Positions 42,127 to 51,121 of a stretch of 64,000 nucleotides of DNA are shown here, piece by piece. Numbering within the stretch: position 1 is the first letter of the stretch; every line of letters starts with the position of its first letter. Source of the stretch: Paludibacteraceae bacterium (GTDB lineage: Bacteria > Bacteroidota > Bacteroidia > Bacteroidales > Paludibacteraceae); assembly GCA_017451525.1 (NCBI GenBank), contig JAFTOD010000005.1, positions 248,001 to 312,000 on the forward strand, written 5' to 3'. The position numbers and the translations under genes are program-made. Under the pieces are notes generated by a model. It saw nothing but the letters and a program-made list of their open reading frames with translations. It made no database searches and was not told the DNA's origin.

Positions 42127-43305
42127 CTAATACACAAAACCAAACATCCACAAAGGAATAGAGTTTTGGTAAACATATTCAGTGTCATCTTTAATGACAT
42201 ATCCCTGATTGATAGGCAGTGTGGCAAGCTGCTTTTTGGTTTTATTCTTACCTCCTATCTCAAAAGTCAATCCGTCCACTTCAAAATCGGAAACAGGTGA
42301 GGAGGAAATAAAATGTCCCACGCGAAGCCATGCAAAGAAGATTGTTTCACGAATAGTGCCAATATCTGGGGTGGTATCTGACAAGACGTATGCCTCATTG
42401 GGATTATGCAAATATACCTTTTCTATCTTTTCGAGCAATTTAATGCCTGATGCCTTTTCTCGTAACACACCTATCAATCCCGCCTTCTCTAGAAAGAGCA
42501 TGTATCTAGGTAGTGTATTTCGAGAGATTTCCAAATCACGCTCTAATTTAGCATAATTAGGTTTAAAAGGTACACTTTGTGCCAATACATAGAGCAATTT
42601 CTTCAGTTTCTGTACCGATGCCACTTCCATTTCGGCAAACTTAGGTATATCATCTTCTACCACCTGCTTGATGATACCATTCAAGCGCATTGCGTAGTTG
42701 TCTTCTTGAAAGAATGGAAAATATCCTTCACGCAAATATTGTGTGAATAATTGCAATGGACGCGCCTTGTCGTATGGAAAGTCCACCGAACCAGCCAGAA
42801 TATCCTCTAATGAATAACGTGGCAAATTCCAACCTTGAGATATATTCAGATATTCACGGAAACTAAGCCCAGGCAATGTATATTCTACCTTTCTTCGGCT
42901 CAAATCAGCCCCTCCTTTTTCTAAATCCAAAATAGAAGAACCACTATACACCACTTTCAAGTCTGGCATCATATCATAGATATTCTTTATCTCCGTTGAC
43001 CAGCCGTGGTATTTGTGTATCTCATCAATATAGAGGTGTTTACCGCCCTGCAACATAAATTGCCGAGCTAAATCCACTAAGCGATGCGTAGTGAAATAAA
43101 AATCGTCAGCCATCACATATAGCGTCTGCGGTGTATTGTCATACAGGCGAATGTGCTGCAAAATCATTGTGGTTTTACCAGTACCTCGTGAACCTAATAT
43201 GGCAACTAAACGACTATTCCAATCTATCTCATCATGTTTGTCACGAACAAAGGCAATACTCACTCTGTTGATTAGTTCTCGGGATGTTGCAAATAAATTT
43301 TCCAT
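42127..43305 (-). CDS. AAA-type ATPase with DUF4143-like C-terminal domain
   Basis: 392 residues from MENLFATS. An AAA_14 ATP-binding domain has Walker A LGSRGTGKTTMIL (about residue 37) and Walker B/sensor KHLYIDEIHKYHGW...VVYSGSS. A DUF4143-type C-terminal part begins near residue 185 (EDDIPKFAEMEVASVQKLKKLL, DLEISRNTLPRYMLFLEKAGL). Many copies of such genes occur in Bacteroidota genomes as single genes. Function is unknown, though toxin-antitoxin-like or regulatory roles have been suggested. The start at 43305 is set by the promoter at 43329; the longer frame to 43371 lies upstream of it. Confidence 0.88.
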   Translation of the reverse strand: MENLFATSRELINRVSIAFVRDKHDEIDWNSRLVAILGSRGTGKTTMILQHIRLYDNTPQTLYVMADDFYFTTHRLVDLARQFMLQGGKHLYIDEIHKYHGWSTEIKNIYDMMPDLKVVYSGSSILDLEKGGADLSRRKVEYTLPGLSFREYLNISQGWNLPRYSLEDILAGSVDFPYDKARPLQLFTQYLREGYFPFFQEDNYAMRLNGIIKQVVEDDIPKFAEMEVASVQKLKKLLYVLAQSVPFKPNYAKLERDLEISRNTLPRYMLFLEKAGLIGVLREKASGIKLLEKIEKVYLHNPNEAYVLSDTTPDIGTIRETIFFAWLRVGHFISSSPVSDFEVDGLTFEIGGKNKTKKQLATLPINQGYVIKDDTEYVYQNSIPLWMFGFVY

Positions 43306-43328
43306 ATCTGTAGTAGTAAAAATCGCTG

Positions 43329-43336
43329 CAAAGGTA
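43329..43336 (-). promoter_or_regulatory. Promoter -7 element of the DUF4143-type ATPase gene
   Basis: The minus strand reads gTAccTTTGcagc. Confidence 0.85.
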
Positions 43337-43380
43337 CATAAAAAAATCAAATTGCACAATAGGTAATGCACTTTTTTGAT

Positions 43381-43408
43381 AAAAATGCATCATTAACCGT
43401 GCATTTTT
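43381..43408. terminator. Possible hairpin terminator
   Basis: Arms aaaaatgca (43381-43389) and tgcattttt (43400-43408) with T-rich flanks on both strands. No plus-strand gene ends here, so the role is uncertain. Confidence 0.4.
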
Positions 43409-43471
43409 TTCTTTTAAGTGACTCATTTCGCGGGGGGCTACAGCCGTAGCGAATTTTTGTAACAAATTTGC

Positions 43472-43506
43472 CAATAAAAATAAGCGAGGGATAATCCTCG
43501 CTTATT
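43472..43506 (-). terminator. Intrinsic terminator of the nfeD-tdk operon
   Basis: An 11-bp stem aataagcgagg/cctcgcttatt with a 6-base loop, followed on the minus strand by a T-rich TTTTTATTGG. It lies just after the tdk stop. Confidence 0.9.
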
Positions 43507-43537
43507 CTATGCTTATAGGTTGCTTATCCTATGCTAA

Positions 43538-44134
43538 TTAGTTATTGGCTTTTTCGGCTTCGAGGGCTTTCTCGTAGCAAGCACGGCAGAGAGGTTCGTA
43601 GCTCTCGGTCTCGCCGAGCAACACGCGCTTGTCGCTGCTGACAGTACGATGGCTCACATATGCCAAGTCGCCGCAATGCACGCAGATGGCGTGGGTCTTA
43701 TATACATCATCGGCAATAGCCATCAACGCTGGCATTGGTCCGAAAGGCACTCCCTTGAAGTCCATATCCAAGCCCGCACATATCACACGAATACCGCGGC
43801 GAGCTAGTTCGTTGGCCACTTCCACAATACCCATATCAAAGAATTGTGCTTCGTCAATGCCGACTACATCTACGTCGTTCGCCATCAGCAGGATATTCTG
43901 GCTGCTATCCACAGGTGTGGACTGAATAGCATTGCGGTCGTGACTGACTACTTCGGCTTCGCTATAGCGCACGTCTATTGCGGGCTTAAAGATTTCTACT
44001 TTCAGTTTGGCAAACTGCGCGCGTTTCATACGACGGATAAGTTCTTCGGTCTTTCCCGAGAACATACTTCCGCAAACTACTTCAATACTGCCTCGACGCA
44101 GACGAGGACCTTTGGTATCTAATTCACTAAACAT
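43538..44134 (-). CDS. tdk: Thymidine kinase
   Basis: 198 residues from [10 protein letters not shown] type II thymidine kinase with P-loop [23 protein letters not shown] (catalytic Glu region), [15 protein letters not shown] and structural zinc Cys pairs CVHCGDL and CRACYEK. It phosphorylates thymidine in salvage. The start at 44134 is favoured over 44176, which lies inside recJ. Last gene of the operon from nfeD. Confidence 0.95.
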   Translation of the reverse strand: MFSELDTKGPRLRRGSIEVVCGSMFSGKTEELIRRMKRAQFAKLKVEIFKPAIDVRYSEAEVVSHDRNAIQSTPVDSSQNILLMANDVDVVGIDEAQFFDMGIVEVANELARRGIRVICAGLDMDFKGVPFGPMPALMAIADDVYKTHAICVHCGDLAYVSHRTVSSDKRVLLGETESYEPLCRACYEKALEAEKANN

Positions 44135-44144
44135 GGTTATTATT

Positions 44145-45902
44145 TTAATGGCTATCCGATTCAAGTGATGGCACAATATCCTGTACCATCATTTGAATAC
44201 TCGTATAATGATTAAACGTATTTTCATTCAGTTCATAGCAGATATCCACGGCGTTGCCGTTTTGGATATACTCTGCCATATCGGCGCGCCCGAAGGCGAT
44301 ACCCGTGATTGCATTCATGCGGTCGGTTACATCCAATCGCAAATGCTCACGCTCCTTGCCCACAGCACGCGTATCGCGGTGGTTAATCAGTCGGCGCGAC
44401 ACGAACAACGGACGCGGATTACCTGGACCAAAGGGCTCTAAGTGACGCAATACATTGTAGAACGATTTGGTAATATCGCCCAGTTGCAATTCTGCCTCAA
44501 TATCCAATGTCGGTTGCAACTGATTAGGTTGTATATGCGCTGCCACATACGCCTCAAAACGCTCGCGGAACTCAGGTAAATCATCAATATGCATGCTCAG
44601 TCCAGCCGCATATTTATGTCCGCCAAAGTTAGTGAGCAAGTCATGGCACGAGTCAATAGCAGCATAGATATCAAACCCACCTACCGAACGCGCTGAGCCC
44701 GAAATGATACCATCTTCGCCTGCCGTCAGTACGATAGTCGGACGGTAATACGTTTCCGTCAAACGCGAAGCTACAATGCCCACCACACCTTTATGCCAAT
44801 GGGGGGCATACACTACTGTCGAACGGCGGTTGGCATAGGTAGGGTCATCTTGCAACTGCTGCAACGCCTCTTTCGTTGTCTCCGTATCGCAGTCGCGACG
44901 GTCCTCGTTGTGATGATTCACCTCTTCGGCTTGCTCATGAGCAAAATCAGGGTCATTGGTCAGCAGCAATTCCACGGCAGCGCGACCCGACTTCATACGC
45001 CCACACGCATTGATGCGTGGACCAATCTTATATACTAACTCATTGATTGTTATCTTCTTTGCCTCAATACCTGCCACTTGCATGATTGCCGACAAACCCG
45101 TGAATGGTTGGGTATTGAGTTGCTTGATACCATAGTGCGCCAATATGCGGTTTTCCCCTGTGATAGGCACTATGTCCGAAGCAATTGACATTGCGAGTAG
45201 CTGTAATAGTGGTACGAGGTTGTCAAATGGCAAGCCGTATTGTTGGGTGTATGCTTGTGCGAGTTTGAAACCGACACCACAACCTGAGAGATCTTTGTAA
45301 GGGTATGGGCAATCGCTGCGCTTCATGTTCAGTACTGCCACTGCATCGGGCAACTCCTCGCCAGGCGTATGGTGATCGCAGACAATCACGTCAATGCCTT
45401 TGCTCTTAGCGTATGCCACTTTCTCCACCGCCTTGATACCGCAGTCCAGCGTGATAATCAATCCACACCCTTGCTCCGCAGCATAGTCTATTCCCTGCTG
45501 CGAAACACCGTAACCCTCTGTATATCTGTCAGGAATGTAGTAATCGATTTCAGCGCCTTTCGCCTCATAGCCTTCTCGCCTTATCGCCTCCAAAAATCGG
45601 TACATCAGCGCCACCGCAGTCGTGCCGTCCACATCGTAATCGCCGTAGATAAGTATTTTTTCGCCCTGCGTAATGGCTTTATGTAGTCGCTCTACGGCTT
45701 TGTCCATATCCTTCATGAGGAAAGGGTCATGCAGTTTGTCGAGTGACGGACGCACGAACGCACGTGCTTCATCAGCCGTTTGTATGCCACGTACCACCAA
45801 CATACGTGCCGCTGCAGAACTGATATTCAGTTCCTTCTCCAACTGCTGTTGCATTTCTTGCTCCACCGCAGTCAAACACCGTATGTTCCAGTTATAATTC
45901 AA
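44145..45902 (-). CDS. recJ: Single-stranded-DNA-specific exonuclease RecJ
   Basis: A 585-residue DHH-family 5'-3' exonuclease: [44 protein letters not shown] (DHH), [22 protein letters not shown] and DHHA1 motif [13 protein letters not shown]. It acts in mismatch repair and recombination. The length matches the family. Downstream tdk starts 10 bp after its stop. Confidence 0.95.
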   Translation of the reverse strand: MNYNWNIRCLTAVEQEMQQQLEKELNISSAAARMLVVRGIQTADEARAFVRPSLDKLHDPFLMKDMDKAVERLHKAITQGEKILIYGDYDVDGTTAVALMYRFLEAIRREGYEAKGAEIDYYIPDRYTEGYGVSQQGIDYAAEQGCGLIITLDCGIKAVEKVAYAKSKGIDVIVCDHHTPGEELPDAVAVLNMKRSDCPYPYKDLSGCGVGFKLAQAYTQQYGLPFDNLVPLLQLLAMSIASDIVPITGENRILAHYGIKQLNTQPFTGLSAIMQVAGIEAKKITINELVYKIGPRINACGRMKSGRAAVELLLTNDPDFAHEQAEEVNHHNEDRRDCDTETTKEALQQLQDDPTYANRRSTVVYAPHWHKGVVGIVASRLTETYYRPTIVLTAGEDGIISGSARSVGGFDIYAAIDSCHDLLTNFGGHKYAAGLSMHIDDLPEFRERFEAYVAAHIQPNQLQPTLDIEAELQLGDITKSFYNVLRHLEPFGPGNPRPLFVSRRLINHRDTRAVGKEREHLRLDVTDRMNAITGIAFGRADMAEYIQNGNAVDICYELNENTFNHYTSIQMMVQDIVPSLESDSH

Positions 45903-45946
45903 AATTCTTATCGCACTTATACTTGAACGACTATTCGTTTGCGAAT

Positions 45947-45981
45947 ATTCTTAATTCATAACTCTTAATTCAAAATTATCA
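45947..45981. repeat. 7-bp-period repeat at the recJ/nitrilase junction
   Basis: Units attctta, attcata, actctta, attcaaa, attatca. It encodes the last residues of the nitrilase-family protein (NFELRVMN) and includes its stop codon. Confidence 0.65.
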
Positions 45982-46760
45982 ATGTCTTTCCAAAGCGGTA
46001 ACACCTCGCGGAAGTGGTGTAGCGCGTCAATATCAAAATCAGCAATCTTCGTGCTCTCCTCATTGTCAGCGAACGATACAATCGGCTGCAAACGTGTGTC
46101 ATATGCTACCGAATGTCCGTTATAATTGAGCCCCTTGTCGTCTGTACCCACCATGTTCACGGCAGCAATATAGCACTGGTTCTCCGTAGCACGAGCAGCC
46201 ACCAAGGCATCCCAATACTGCACACGCACCTCTGGCCAGTTAGCCACCACTAGAATCACATCATAATCGCTGCCCGACCGATTACGCGCCCAAGCAGGGA
46301 AACGCAAATCGTAGCAAACGAGCAACAGGAATTTCACACCCTTATACTCAAAGATATGCCTTTTCTGAGCAGGTTGGAAGAACAAATCTTCTCCGCCGTG
46401 GGCATACAAATGGCGTTTATCCTGAATTTCTATCTCCGCATGTGGCTTAATCATAAAACCGCGATTGCGGAGCTTCGTTCGGGTATCGGGAATCGGGCAT
46501 CGGGGATCGGGCAAACAAATAAACGAACTCACAATCGCTACACCACTCTTATCCGCTACTGCTTGCAGACGGCGGATAATCTCGCCGTCCATCGTTTCTG
46601 CCAATTCGGGATGGTCGGTGCAAAAACCAGTCGCAAACATCTCTGGTAATACCGCCACATCGGCTTTGCCAGCCAATGCAGCGATATGTTCTTCCGCCAT
46701 GCGCAGATTCGTTTCCTTATCTGCCCACGCGATGGAGTATTGTAGCAGTGCTACTCTCAT
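45951..46760 (-). CDS. Nitrilase-superfamily carbon-nitrogen hydrolase (omega-amidase-like)
   Basis: A 269-residue protein with the catalytic triad Glu in [10 protein letters not shown] (about residue 40), Lys in [13 protein letters not shown] (about 115) and Cys in [13 protein letters not shown] (about 150). It resembles the YafV/Nit2 branch that hydrolyses omega-amides such as alpha-ketoglutaramate; the substrate is inferred. A 7-bp repeat insertion gives [12 protein letters not shown] in a beta-hairpin loop. Its start overlaps the floA stop by 4 bp. Confidence 0.88.
   Translation of the reverse strand: MRVALLQYSIAWADKETNLRMAEEHIAALAGKADVAVLPEMFATGFCTDHPELAETMDGEIIRRLQAVADKSGVAIVSSFICLPDPRCPIPDTRTKLRNRGFMIKPHAEIEIQDKRHLYAHGGEDLFFQPAQKRHIFEYKGVKFLLLVCYDLRFPAWARNRSGSDYDVILVVANWPEVRVQYWDALVAARATENQCYIAAVNMVGTDDKGLNYNGHSVAYDTRLQPIVSFADNEESTKIADFDIDALHHFREVLPLWKDIDNFELRVMN
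46477..46511. repeat. In-frame 7-bp tandem repeat in the nitrilase gene
   Basis: Units gttcggg, tatcggg, aatcggg, catcggg, gatcggg: five heptamers with a constant tcggg. They encode a Pro/Asp/Arg-rich loop not expected in the family. Confidence 0.88.
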
Positions 46761-47746
46761 TTCTTTTTCGCAGGCTCGCTAGCAGGCTTACCGATAGCCT
46801 CGCGCATAGTAGTGTCCGCTTGGATATTCTGCATACGGTAGTAATCCATGATACCCAAATTACCATTGCGGAAAGCATCTGCCATCGCTTGTGGCACCAG
46901 TGCCTCTGCCTCAATCACTTTCGCACGTGCCTCTTGCGCCTTCGCCTTCATCTCTTGCTCATTAGCAATAGCCATAGCACGACGCTCCTCTGCCTTCGCT
47001 TGAGCGATGTTCTTGTCTGCTTGCGCCTGATCCATCTGCAATTGCGCACCGATGTTCTTACCTACATCAATGTCCGCAATATCAATACTCAAAATCTCGA
47101 ACGCTGTACCTGCATCCAACCCTTTGCTGAGCACGAGTTTGGAGATGCTATCTGGGTTCTCCAGCACGAGTTTGTGGCTCTCAGCCGAACCAATAGAAGA
47201 TACGATACCCTCGCCAACACGAGCCAAAACAGTGTCTTCGCCAGCACCACCGACCAATTGCTTGATGTTCGCACGCACGGTCACACGCGCTTTGGCAATC
47301 AACTGAATACCGTCTTTCGCCACGGCGGTCACAGGTGGAGTATCTATCACGCGAGGGTTAACCGACATCTGTACTGCCTCGAACACATCACGACCTGCCA
47401 AGTCAATAGCGGTCGCCATTTGGAAGGAGAGTTGCATATTTGCTTTGCTGGCACTCACCAGTGCATGCACCACGCGCTCAATATGTCCTCCCGCGAGGAA
47501 GTGCGCCTCCAGTCCGTCGCGCTTCACATCGGTCAAACCTGCCTTATGTGCTTCAATCAAACAATTCACAATACGTGTTGGTGGTACCTTACGGATACGC
47601 ATCAAGAAGAGTTGCACCAACGATACATGTACGCCACTTACTACTGCATTGATCCACAGCATAAAAGGTACATAGTAGAAGAAAATAATCACGAGGATGG
47701 CCATTATTGCCACCAGTACCCATTGTAAAATACCAAATGTCTCCAT
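46757..47746 (-). CDS. floA: Flotillin-like membrane scaffold FloA
   Basis: A 329-residue protein with an N-terminal membrane hairpin (about residues 8-45), an SPFH-like domain ([58 protein letters not shown]) and an Ala/Glu-rich coiled coil ([20 protein letters not shown]). It organises lipid microdomains. It follows nfeD, the usual partner of flotillin genes. Confidence 0.93.
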   Translation of the reverse strand: METFGILQWVLVAIMAILVIIFFYYVPFMLWINAVVSGVHVSLVQLFLMRIRKVPPTRIVNCLIEAHKAGLTDVKRDGLEAHFLAGGHIERVVHALVSASKANMQLSFQMATAIDLAGRDVFEAVQMSVNPRVIDTPPVTAVAKDGIQLIAKARVTVRANIKQLVGGAGEDTVLARVGEGIVSSIGSAESHKLVLENPDSISKLVLSKGLDAGTAFEILSIDIADIDVGKNIGAQLQMDQAQADKNIAQAKAEERRAMAIANEQEMKAKAQEARAKVIEAEALVPQAMADAFRNGNLGIMDYYRMQNIQADTTMREAIGKPASEPAKKK

Positions 47747-47753
47747 ATTGTTT

Positions 47754-47788
47754 TAGTTTAAAGATTATAGTTTAAAGTTTAAAGAAAA
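47754..47788. repeat. 7-bp tandem repeat between nfeD and floA
   Basis: Units tagttta, aagatta, tagttta, aagttta, aagaaaa fill most of the 45-bp spacer between the two genes. Confidence 0.75.
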
Positions 47789-47791
47789 GGG

Positions 47792-48121
47792 TTATTTTTG
47801 TAACTCTTCCATGTGCTTGCCTGCGGATGGCATATCCACACCACCTTCAATCTTAGTGTCGAGTGCCATCTTATCCATGGCTTTGCTCTTGACAAACACC
47901 CAAACGGCAATGCCGCAAAGCACTACGCATGCAGCCAATGTCACATGACCAGCCCACGCCCAGAGGGCTACTAACTTAACATATGCAATCACTACAGCAG
48001 CTATCAGACTGACTAAACCAAAGATACCTGCCACACCAAAACCAGGCAAGAGAAACATCTCTGCCAACAAGAGTCCCACACCAAAGAGGACAAGAATAAT
48101 CGTCAAAATCAAATACGTCAT
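47792..48121 (-). CDS. NfeD-family membrane protein (short form)
   Basis: 109 residues from MTYLILTI. It has three membrane helices (about residues 2-20 with LLLAEMFLLPGFGVAGIFG, 28-48 and 52-70) and a short soluble tail; the OB-fold domain of longer NfeD proteins appears reduced. NfeD proteins act with flotillins, and floA follows. The longer frame from 48178 lies upstream of the promoter at 48144. Confidence 0.82.
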   Translation of the reverse strand: MTYLILTIILVLFGVGLLLAEMFLLPGFGVAGIFGLVSLIAAVVIAYVKLVALWAWAGHVTLAACVVLCGIAVWVFVKSKAMDKMALDTKIEGGVDMPSAGKHMEELQK

Positions 48122-48143
48122 AGCTTCAAACTTTTTATGGCCG

Positions 48144-48151
48144 CAAAGGTA
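48144..48151 (-). promoter_or_regulatory. Promoter -7 element of the nfeD-tdk operon
   Basis: The minus strand reads TAccTTTGcggc with TTTGCATATATG about 20 bp upstream. Divergent from the topA promoter. Confidence 0.88.
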
Positions 48152-48263
48152 CAAAAAATAATACATATATGCAAACAAAAAAGCAAAAAAACAAAAAACT
48201 TTACTTTATATAAGTAATCAAAAAAAGCCGAAAAATAAATTTGCAACATTCAAAATTTTGTTG

Positions 48264-48271
48264 TACCTTTG
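48264..48271 (+). promoter_or_regulatory. Promoter -7 element of topA
   Basis: The sequence ttgtTAccTTTGccg has TTTGCAAC about 20 bp upstream; topA starts 40 bp downstream. Confidence 0.88.
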
Positions 48272-48311
48272 CCGCCGTTTTGCAAAAAAGAACAAACTAC
48301 ACCTTATATAT

Positions 48312-50627
48312 ATGAGTAAAAATTTAATGATCGTAGAGTCTCCCAGCAAGGGAAAGACCATTGCCAAATATTTGGGCAAGGATTTTCGTTTGATGTCGTC
48401 GCAAGGACATGTGCGTGACATAGAGGGAGTGGGTAAAAATAGCATGGGTATTGACTTTGACAATGGCTATGCACCTAACTATGTGATTGATAAAGATAAG
48501 ATACAACTTGTCGATGCGCTACGCAAAGAGGCACTGAAAGCAGACAAGGTATGGCTGGCAAGCGACCCTGACCGCGAGGGAGAGGCGATAGCATGGCATA
48601 TCCAAGAGATTCTGCAATTGCCTAAGGATAAAGTGTGCCGTATCACATTCAATGATACAACCAAAGAGTCGATTTTGGAGGCAATCAATCATCCACGTGA
48701 TATTGATTACAACTTGGTTAATGCGCAGCAAGCACGTCGCGTGATGGACCGTATTGTGGGCTTTGAGTTGTCGCCTGTGCTGTGGAAAAAGGTCATTACT
48801 GGTTTGAGTGCAGGTCGTGTGCAATCGGTGGCTGTGCGCTTGATTGTAGAGCGTGAGCGTGAGATAGAGGAGTTTGTGCCAACAGCGAGTTATCGCTTGA
48901 CAGCGGAGTTTGTGGGTGTGGCGTTGAATGGTGAAGAGACGTCGTTTAAGACGGAGTTGAATCATCGTTTTGCGACTAAGGAGGAAGCACTTGCTTTTCT
49001 TGAGCGTTGTAAAGAATCTACTTTTACCCTCACTTCGGTGACACACAAGCCAGGTCATCGTTCTCCTGCACCTCCTTTTACCACTTCTACGTTGCAACAA
49101 GAGGCGGTGCGCAAGTTGCACTTCTCTGTGTCGAAGACGATGCGTTTGGCTCAGTCGCTCTATGAGGCAGGTCATATTACTTATATGCGTACCGACTCGG
49201 TGAATCTTAGCGGGTTAGCCATCAATACAGCGAAGGCGACTATCTTGGCGGAGTACGGAGAGCAATACCACAAGGCACGTCAATATCAGACCAAATCGAA
49301 GAATGCTCAAGAGGCACACGAGGCTATTCGTCCGACCTATATGAATGTGGCTGTGGCGGGCAATAACAACGACGAGCGTCGTTTGTATGATTTGATTCGC
49401 AAGCGTGCTTTGGCTACACAAATGGCTGATGTGGAGGTAGATACTACGCGTGTAGAGGTGGCGATGAGTAATTCGCCATATCTGTGGACCGCAACGCATG
49501 AGGTGATTACTTTTGATGGTTTTATGCGTGTGTATACGCAAGCTGCGGATGAGGAAATTGCTGCCAACAATCAAGCTGCAATCGCATTACTCAAGGAGAA
49601 TGTTAATTGTCAATTGTCAATTGTCAACTGCCAAGAGACCTTTACTAAGGCTCCGACACGCTATCACGAGGGTTCGTTGGTGGATAAGATGGATGAATTG
49701 GGCATTGGTCGTCCGTCCACGTATGCAACTGTGATAGAGACGATACAGTCGCGTAAGTATGTGGAGCGTGGAGCTGTGGAGGGCGTGAAACGTAGTTACA
49801 ATGTGTTGACGCTCAGCAATGGCAAGATAACGGATAAGCATAAAACAGAAGTAGTAGGAGCAGACTCTGGCAAGCTTCTTCCTACTGACCTTGGACGTAT
49901 TGCCAATGACTTCTTGGTGGAGCAATTCCCTACTATCTTGAGTTATGATTTTACTGCCCACTCAGAGGAAAGTTTCGATGCTATCGCTGCGGGTGAAGCG
50001 AATTGGGTACAGACAGTAGATGAGTTTTATCAGACTTTCCATCCGTTGATTAAGCAAGTACCAGCAGGCAAGATGGCAGCACGATTGATTGGTAAGCATC
50101 CTCAGACGGGAGAGCCAATTTTAGCGCGTATTACCAAGAATGGCCCTTGCGTGCAATTGGGCGATAGCGACACAGAGAAACCTAAGTTTGCTTCCATGCA
50201 AAAAGGACAAAGTATCTTCACGATTACGTTGGACGATGCGTTGGCTTTGTTTGCGAATGCTTTGCCTCGTACTTTGGGCGAATGGAAGGGCGAAGAAGTA
50301 GTGGTAGGCGAAGGTAAGTATGGTCCATATGTTCGTCATGCGGGAGTGTTTACGAGTTTGCCTAAAACAGTTGACCCATACACGATTACGTTGGATGAGG
50401 CCATTGTGCTTTTTGAGCAGAAGAAGCAGGCTGATGAGCCAATTCATGTGTTTGGAGAAATACAGGTGTTGAATGGTAGATATGGTGCGTATCTTAAGAC
50501 TCCAGAGGGTAATTATCGCTTACCAAAGTCGGTGGATGTGCAAGCATTGACGGAAGCGAAGTGTCGTGAGATCATCGCATCGAGTGAGCCAGCAGCAGCC
50601 AAGAAACGCTTTACGAAAAAGAAATAA
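48312..50627 (+). CDS. topA: DNA topoisomerase I
   Basis: 771 residues from MSKNLMIVESPSKGKT. TOPRIM motifs are MIVESPSKGKTIAKYL and ASDPDREGEAIAWHI; the active-site Tyr lies in ITYMRTDSVNLSG (about residue 300). C-terminal repeated topoisomerase DNA-binding modules replace the zinc ribbons (TLDDALALFA, VGEGKYGPYVRH, ALTEAKCREIIA) and end in a Lys/Arg tail. It relaxes negative supercoils. A 7-bp tandem repeat is inserted in frame near residue 432 (NCQLSIVNCQ) before TKAPTRYHEGSLV. The frame from 48258 starts upstream of the promoter and is rejected. Confidence 0.95.
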   Translation: MSKNLMIVESPSKGKTIAKYLGKDFRLMSSQGHVRDIEGVGKNSMGIDFDNGYAPNYVIDKDKIQLVDALRKEALKADKVWLASDPDREGEAIAWHIQEILQLPKDKVCRITFNDTTKESILEAINHPRDIDYNLVNAQQARRVMDRIVGFELSPVLWKKVITGLSAGRVQSVAVRLIVEREREIEEFVPTASYRLTAEFVGVALNGEETSFKTELNHRFATKEEALAFLERCKESTFTLTSVTHKPGHRSPAPPFTTSTLQQEAVRKLHFSVSKTMRLAQSLYEAGHITYMRTDSVNLSGLAINTAKATILAEYGEQYHKARQYQTKSKNAQEAHEAIRPTYMNVAVAGNNNDERRLYDLIRKRALATQMADVEVDTTRVEVAMSNSPYLWTATHEVITFDGFMRVYTQAADEEIAANNQAAIALLKENVNCQLSIVNCQETFTKAPTRYHEGSLVDKMDELGIGRPSTYATVIETIQSRKYVERGAVEGVKRSYNVLTLSNGKITDKHKTEVVGADSGKLLPTDLGRIANDFLVEQFPTILSYDFTAHSEESFDAIAAGEANWVQTVDEFYQTFHPLIKQVPAGKMAARLIGKHPQTGEPILARITKNGPCVQLGDSDTEKPKFASMQKGQSIFTITLDDALALFANALPRTLGEWKGEEVVVGEGKYGPYVRHAGVFTSLPKTVDPYTITLDEAIVLFEQKKQADEPIHVFGEIQVLNGRYGAYLKTPEGNYRLPKSVDVQALTEAKCREIIASSEPAAAKKRFTKKK
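49605..49632. repeat. In-frame 7-bp tandem repeat in topA
   Basis: Units aattgtc (three times) and aactgcc encode NCQLSIVNCQ. The heptamer is the same as in the cobalamin riboswitch at 4897-4924. Confidence 0.9.
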
Positions 50628-50632
50628 GGTTG

Positions 50633-50705
50633 CGAGAAGTAGCGCAGTTGGTAGCGCACCACGTTCGGGACGTGGGGGTCGGGCGTTCGAGTCGCCTCTT
50701 CTCGA
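50633..50705 (+). tRNA. tRNA-Pro (anticodon CGG)
   Basis: Acceptor stem CGAGAAG/CTTCTCG, D arm GCGCAGTTGGTAGCGC, anticodon arm CCACG TTCGGGA CGTGG, T loop TTCGAGT, discriminator A. It starts 5 bp after the topA stop, so it is probably co-transcribed with topA. Confidence 0.96.
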
Positions 50706-50707
50706 CA

Positions 50708-50736
50708 AAAAAGGACAGGAATGTCCTTTTTTTGTT
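50708..50736 (+). terminator. Terminator of topA/tRNA-Pro(CGG)
   Basis: The stem aaaaaggaca/tgtccttttt is followed by T residues. It is part of a 40-bp sequence repeated exactly at 50831-50870. Confidence 0.88.
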
Positions 50737-50757
50737 GAGGCTCCTCTCCGCCCTCGG

Positions 50758-50792
50758 GGTTCTTATCTCGGCTTTCGCCTCGAACGATTATT
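50758..50792. repeat. Dispersed repeat, copy 2 (ggttcttatctc ... cgaacgattatt)
   Basis: Matches 2429-2464 at both ends with a different but also self-complementary interior. A further partial copy (cttatctcggcatagccgaag) follows at about 50794-50815. Confidence 0.6.
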
Positions 50793-50830
50793 GCTTATCT
50801 CGGCATAGCCGAAGCAATTTACGAATCACG

Positions 50831-50870
50831 TCTTCTCGACAAAAAAGGACAGGAATGTCCTTTTTTTGTT
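50831..50870 (+). repeat. Exact 40-bp duplicate of the tRNA-Pro 3' end and terminator
   Basis: Identical to 50697-50736, covering the last nine tRNA bases and the whole terminator, 134 bp apart. Similarity fades gradually upstream into the T arm (tacgaatcacg against ttcgagtcgcc), so this is a decayed second tRNA-Pro gene or an old attachment-site scar. Confidence 0.9.
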
Positions 50871-50885
50871 ATGGTGATGTATGCT

Positions 50886-50940
50886 GAATCACCTATGAAT
50901 CACCAAAGAATCACTAAAGAATAACTAAAGAATCACTAAA
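50886..50940. repeat. 11-bp-period tandem array (5 units)
   Basis: Units gaatcacctat, gaatcaccaaa, gaatcactaaa, gaataactaaa, gaatcactaaa. It ends about 175 bp upstream of the promoter at 51114. The rest of 50941-51227 holds only the promoter and leader. Confidence 0.92.
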
Positions 50941-51113
50941 GATTTATAGCGGAAAGATAGTGAAAGAAAAGGGACTGACTAAACCAAATTGACGTAAACC
51001 TAAACCAAAGTGATGAAAAGTATTGGGAATGAGATGCTTGAAAAATGAGGTGTTTGGTTGGAAATATTGAAAAAGTACTCTTTTTTCTTGGGGGATTCGA
51101 AAAAAAAAAATAG

Positions 51114-51121
51114 TAACTTTG
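51114..51121 (+). promoter_or_regulatory. Promoter -7 element of the giant secreted protein operon
   Basis: TAacTTTGcagg follows an A tract; a possible -33 CTTGG lies about 23 bp upstream. The leader to the first gene is about 100 nt. Confidence 0.75.

Noticed and set aside
42127-43305. The DUF4143-type ATPase as part of a defence or ubiquitin-transfer operon with the upstream gene
   Set aside because: It lies on the opposite strand with its own promoter, behind a strong terminator, and has no E1/E2-like motif.
46676-47728. 350-codon plus-strand frame across nitrilase and floA
   Set aside because: It is antisense to two conserved genes and is rich in rare His/Cys runs, as expected of a shadow frame.
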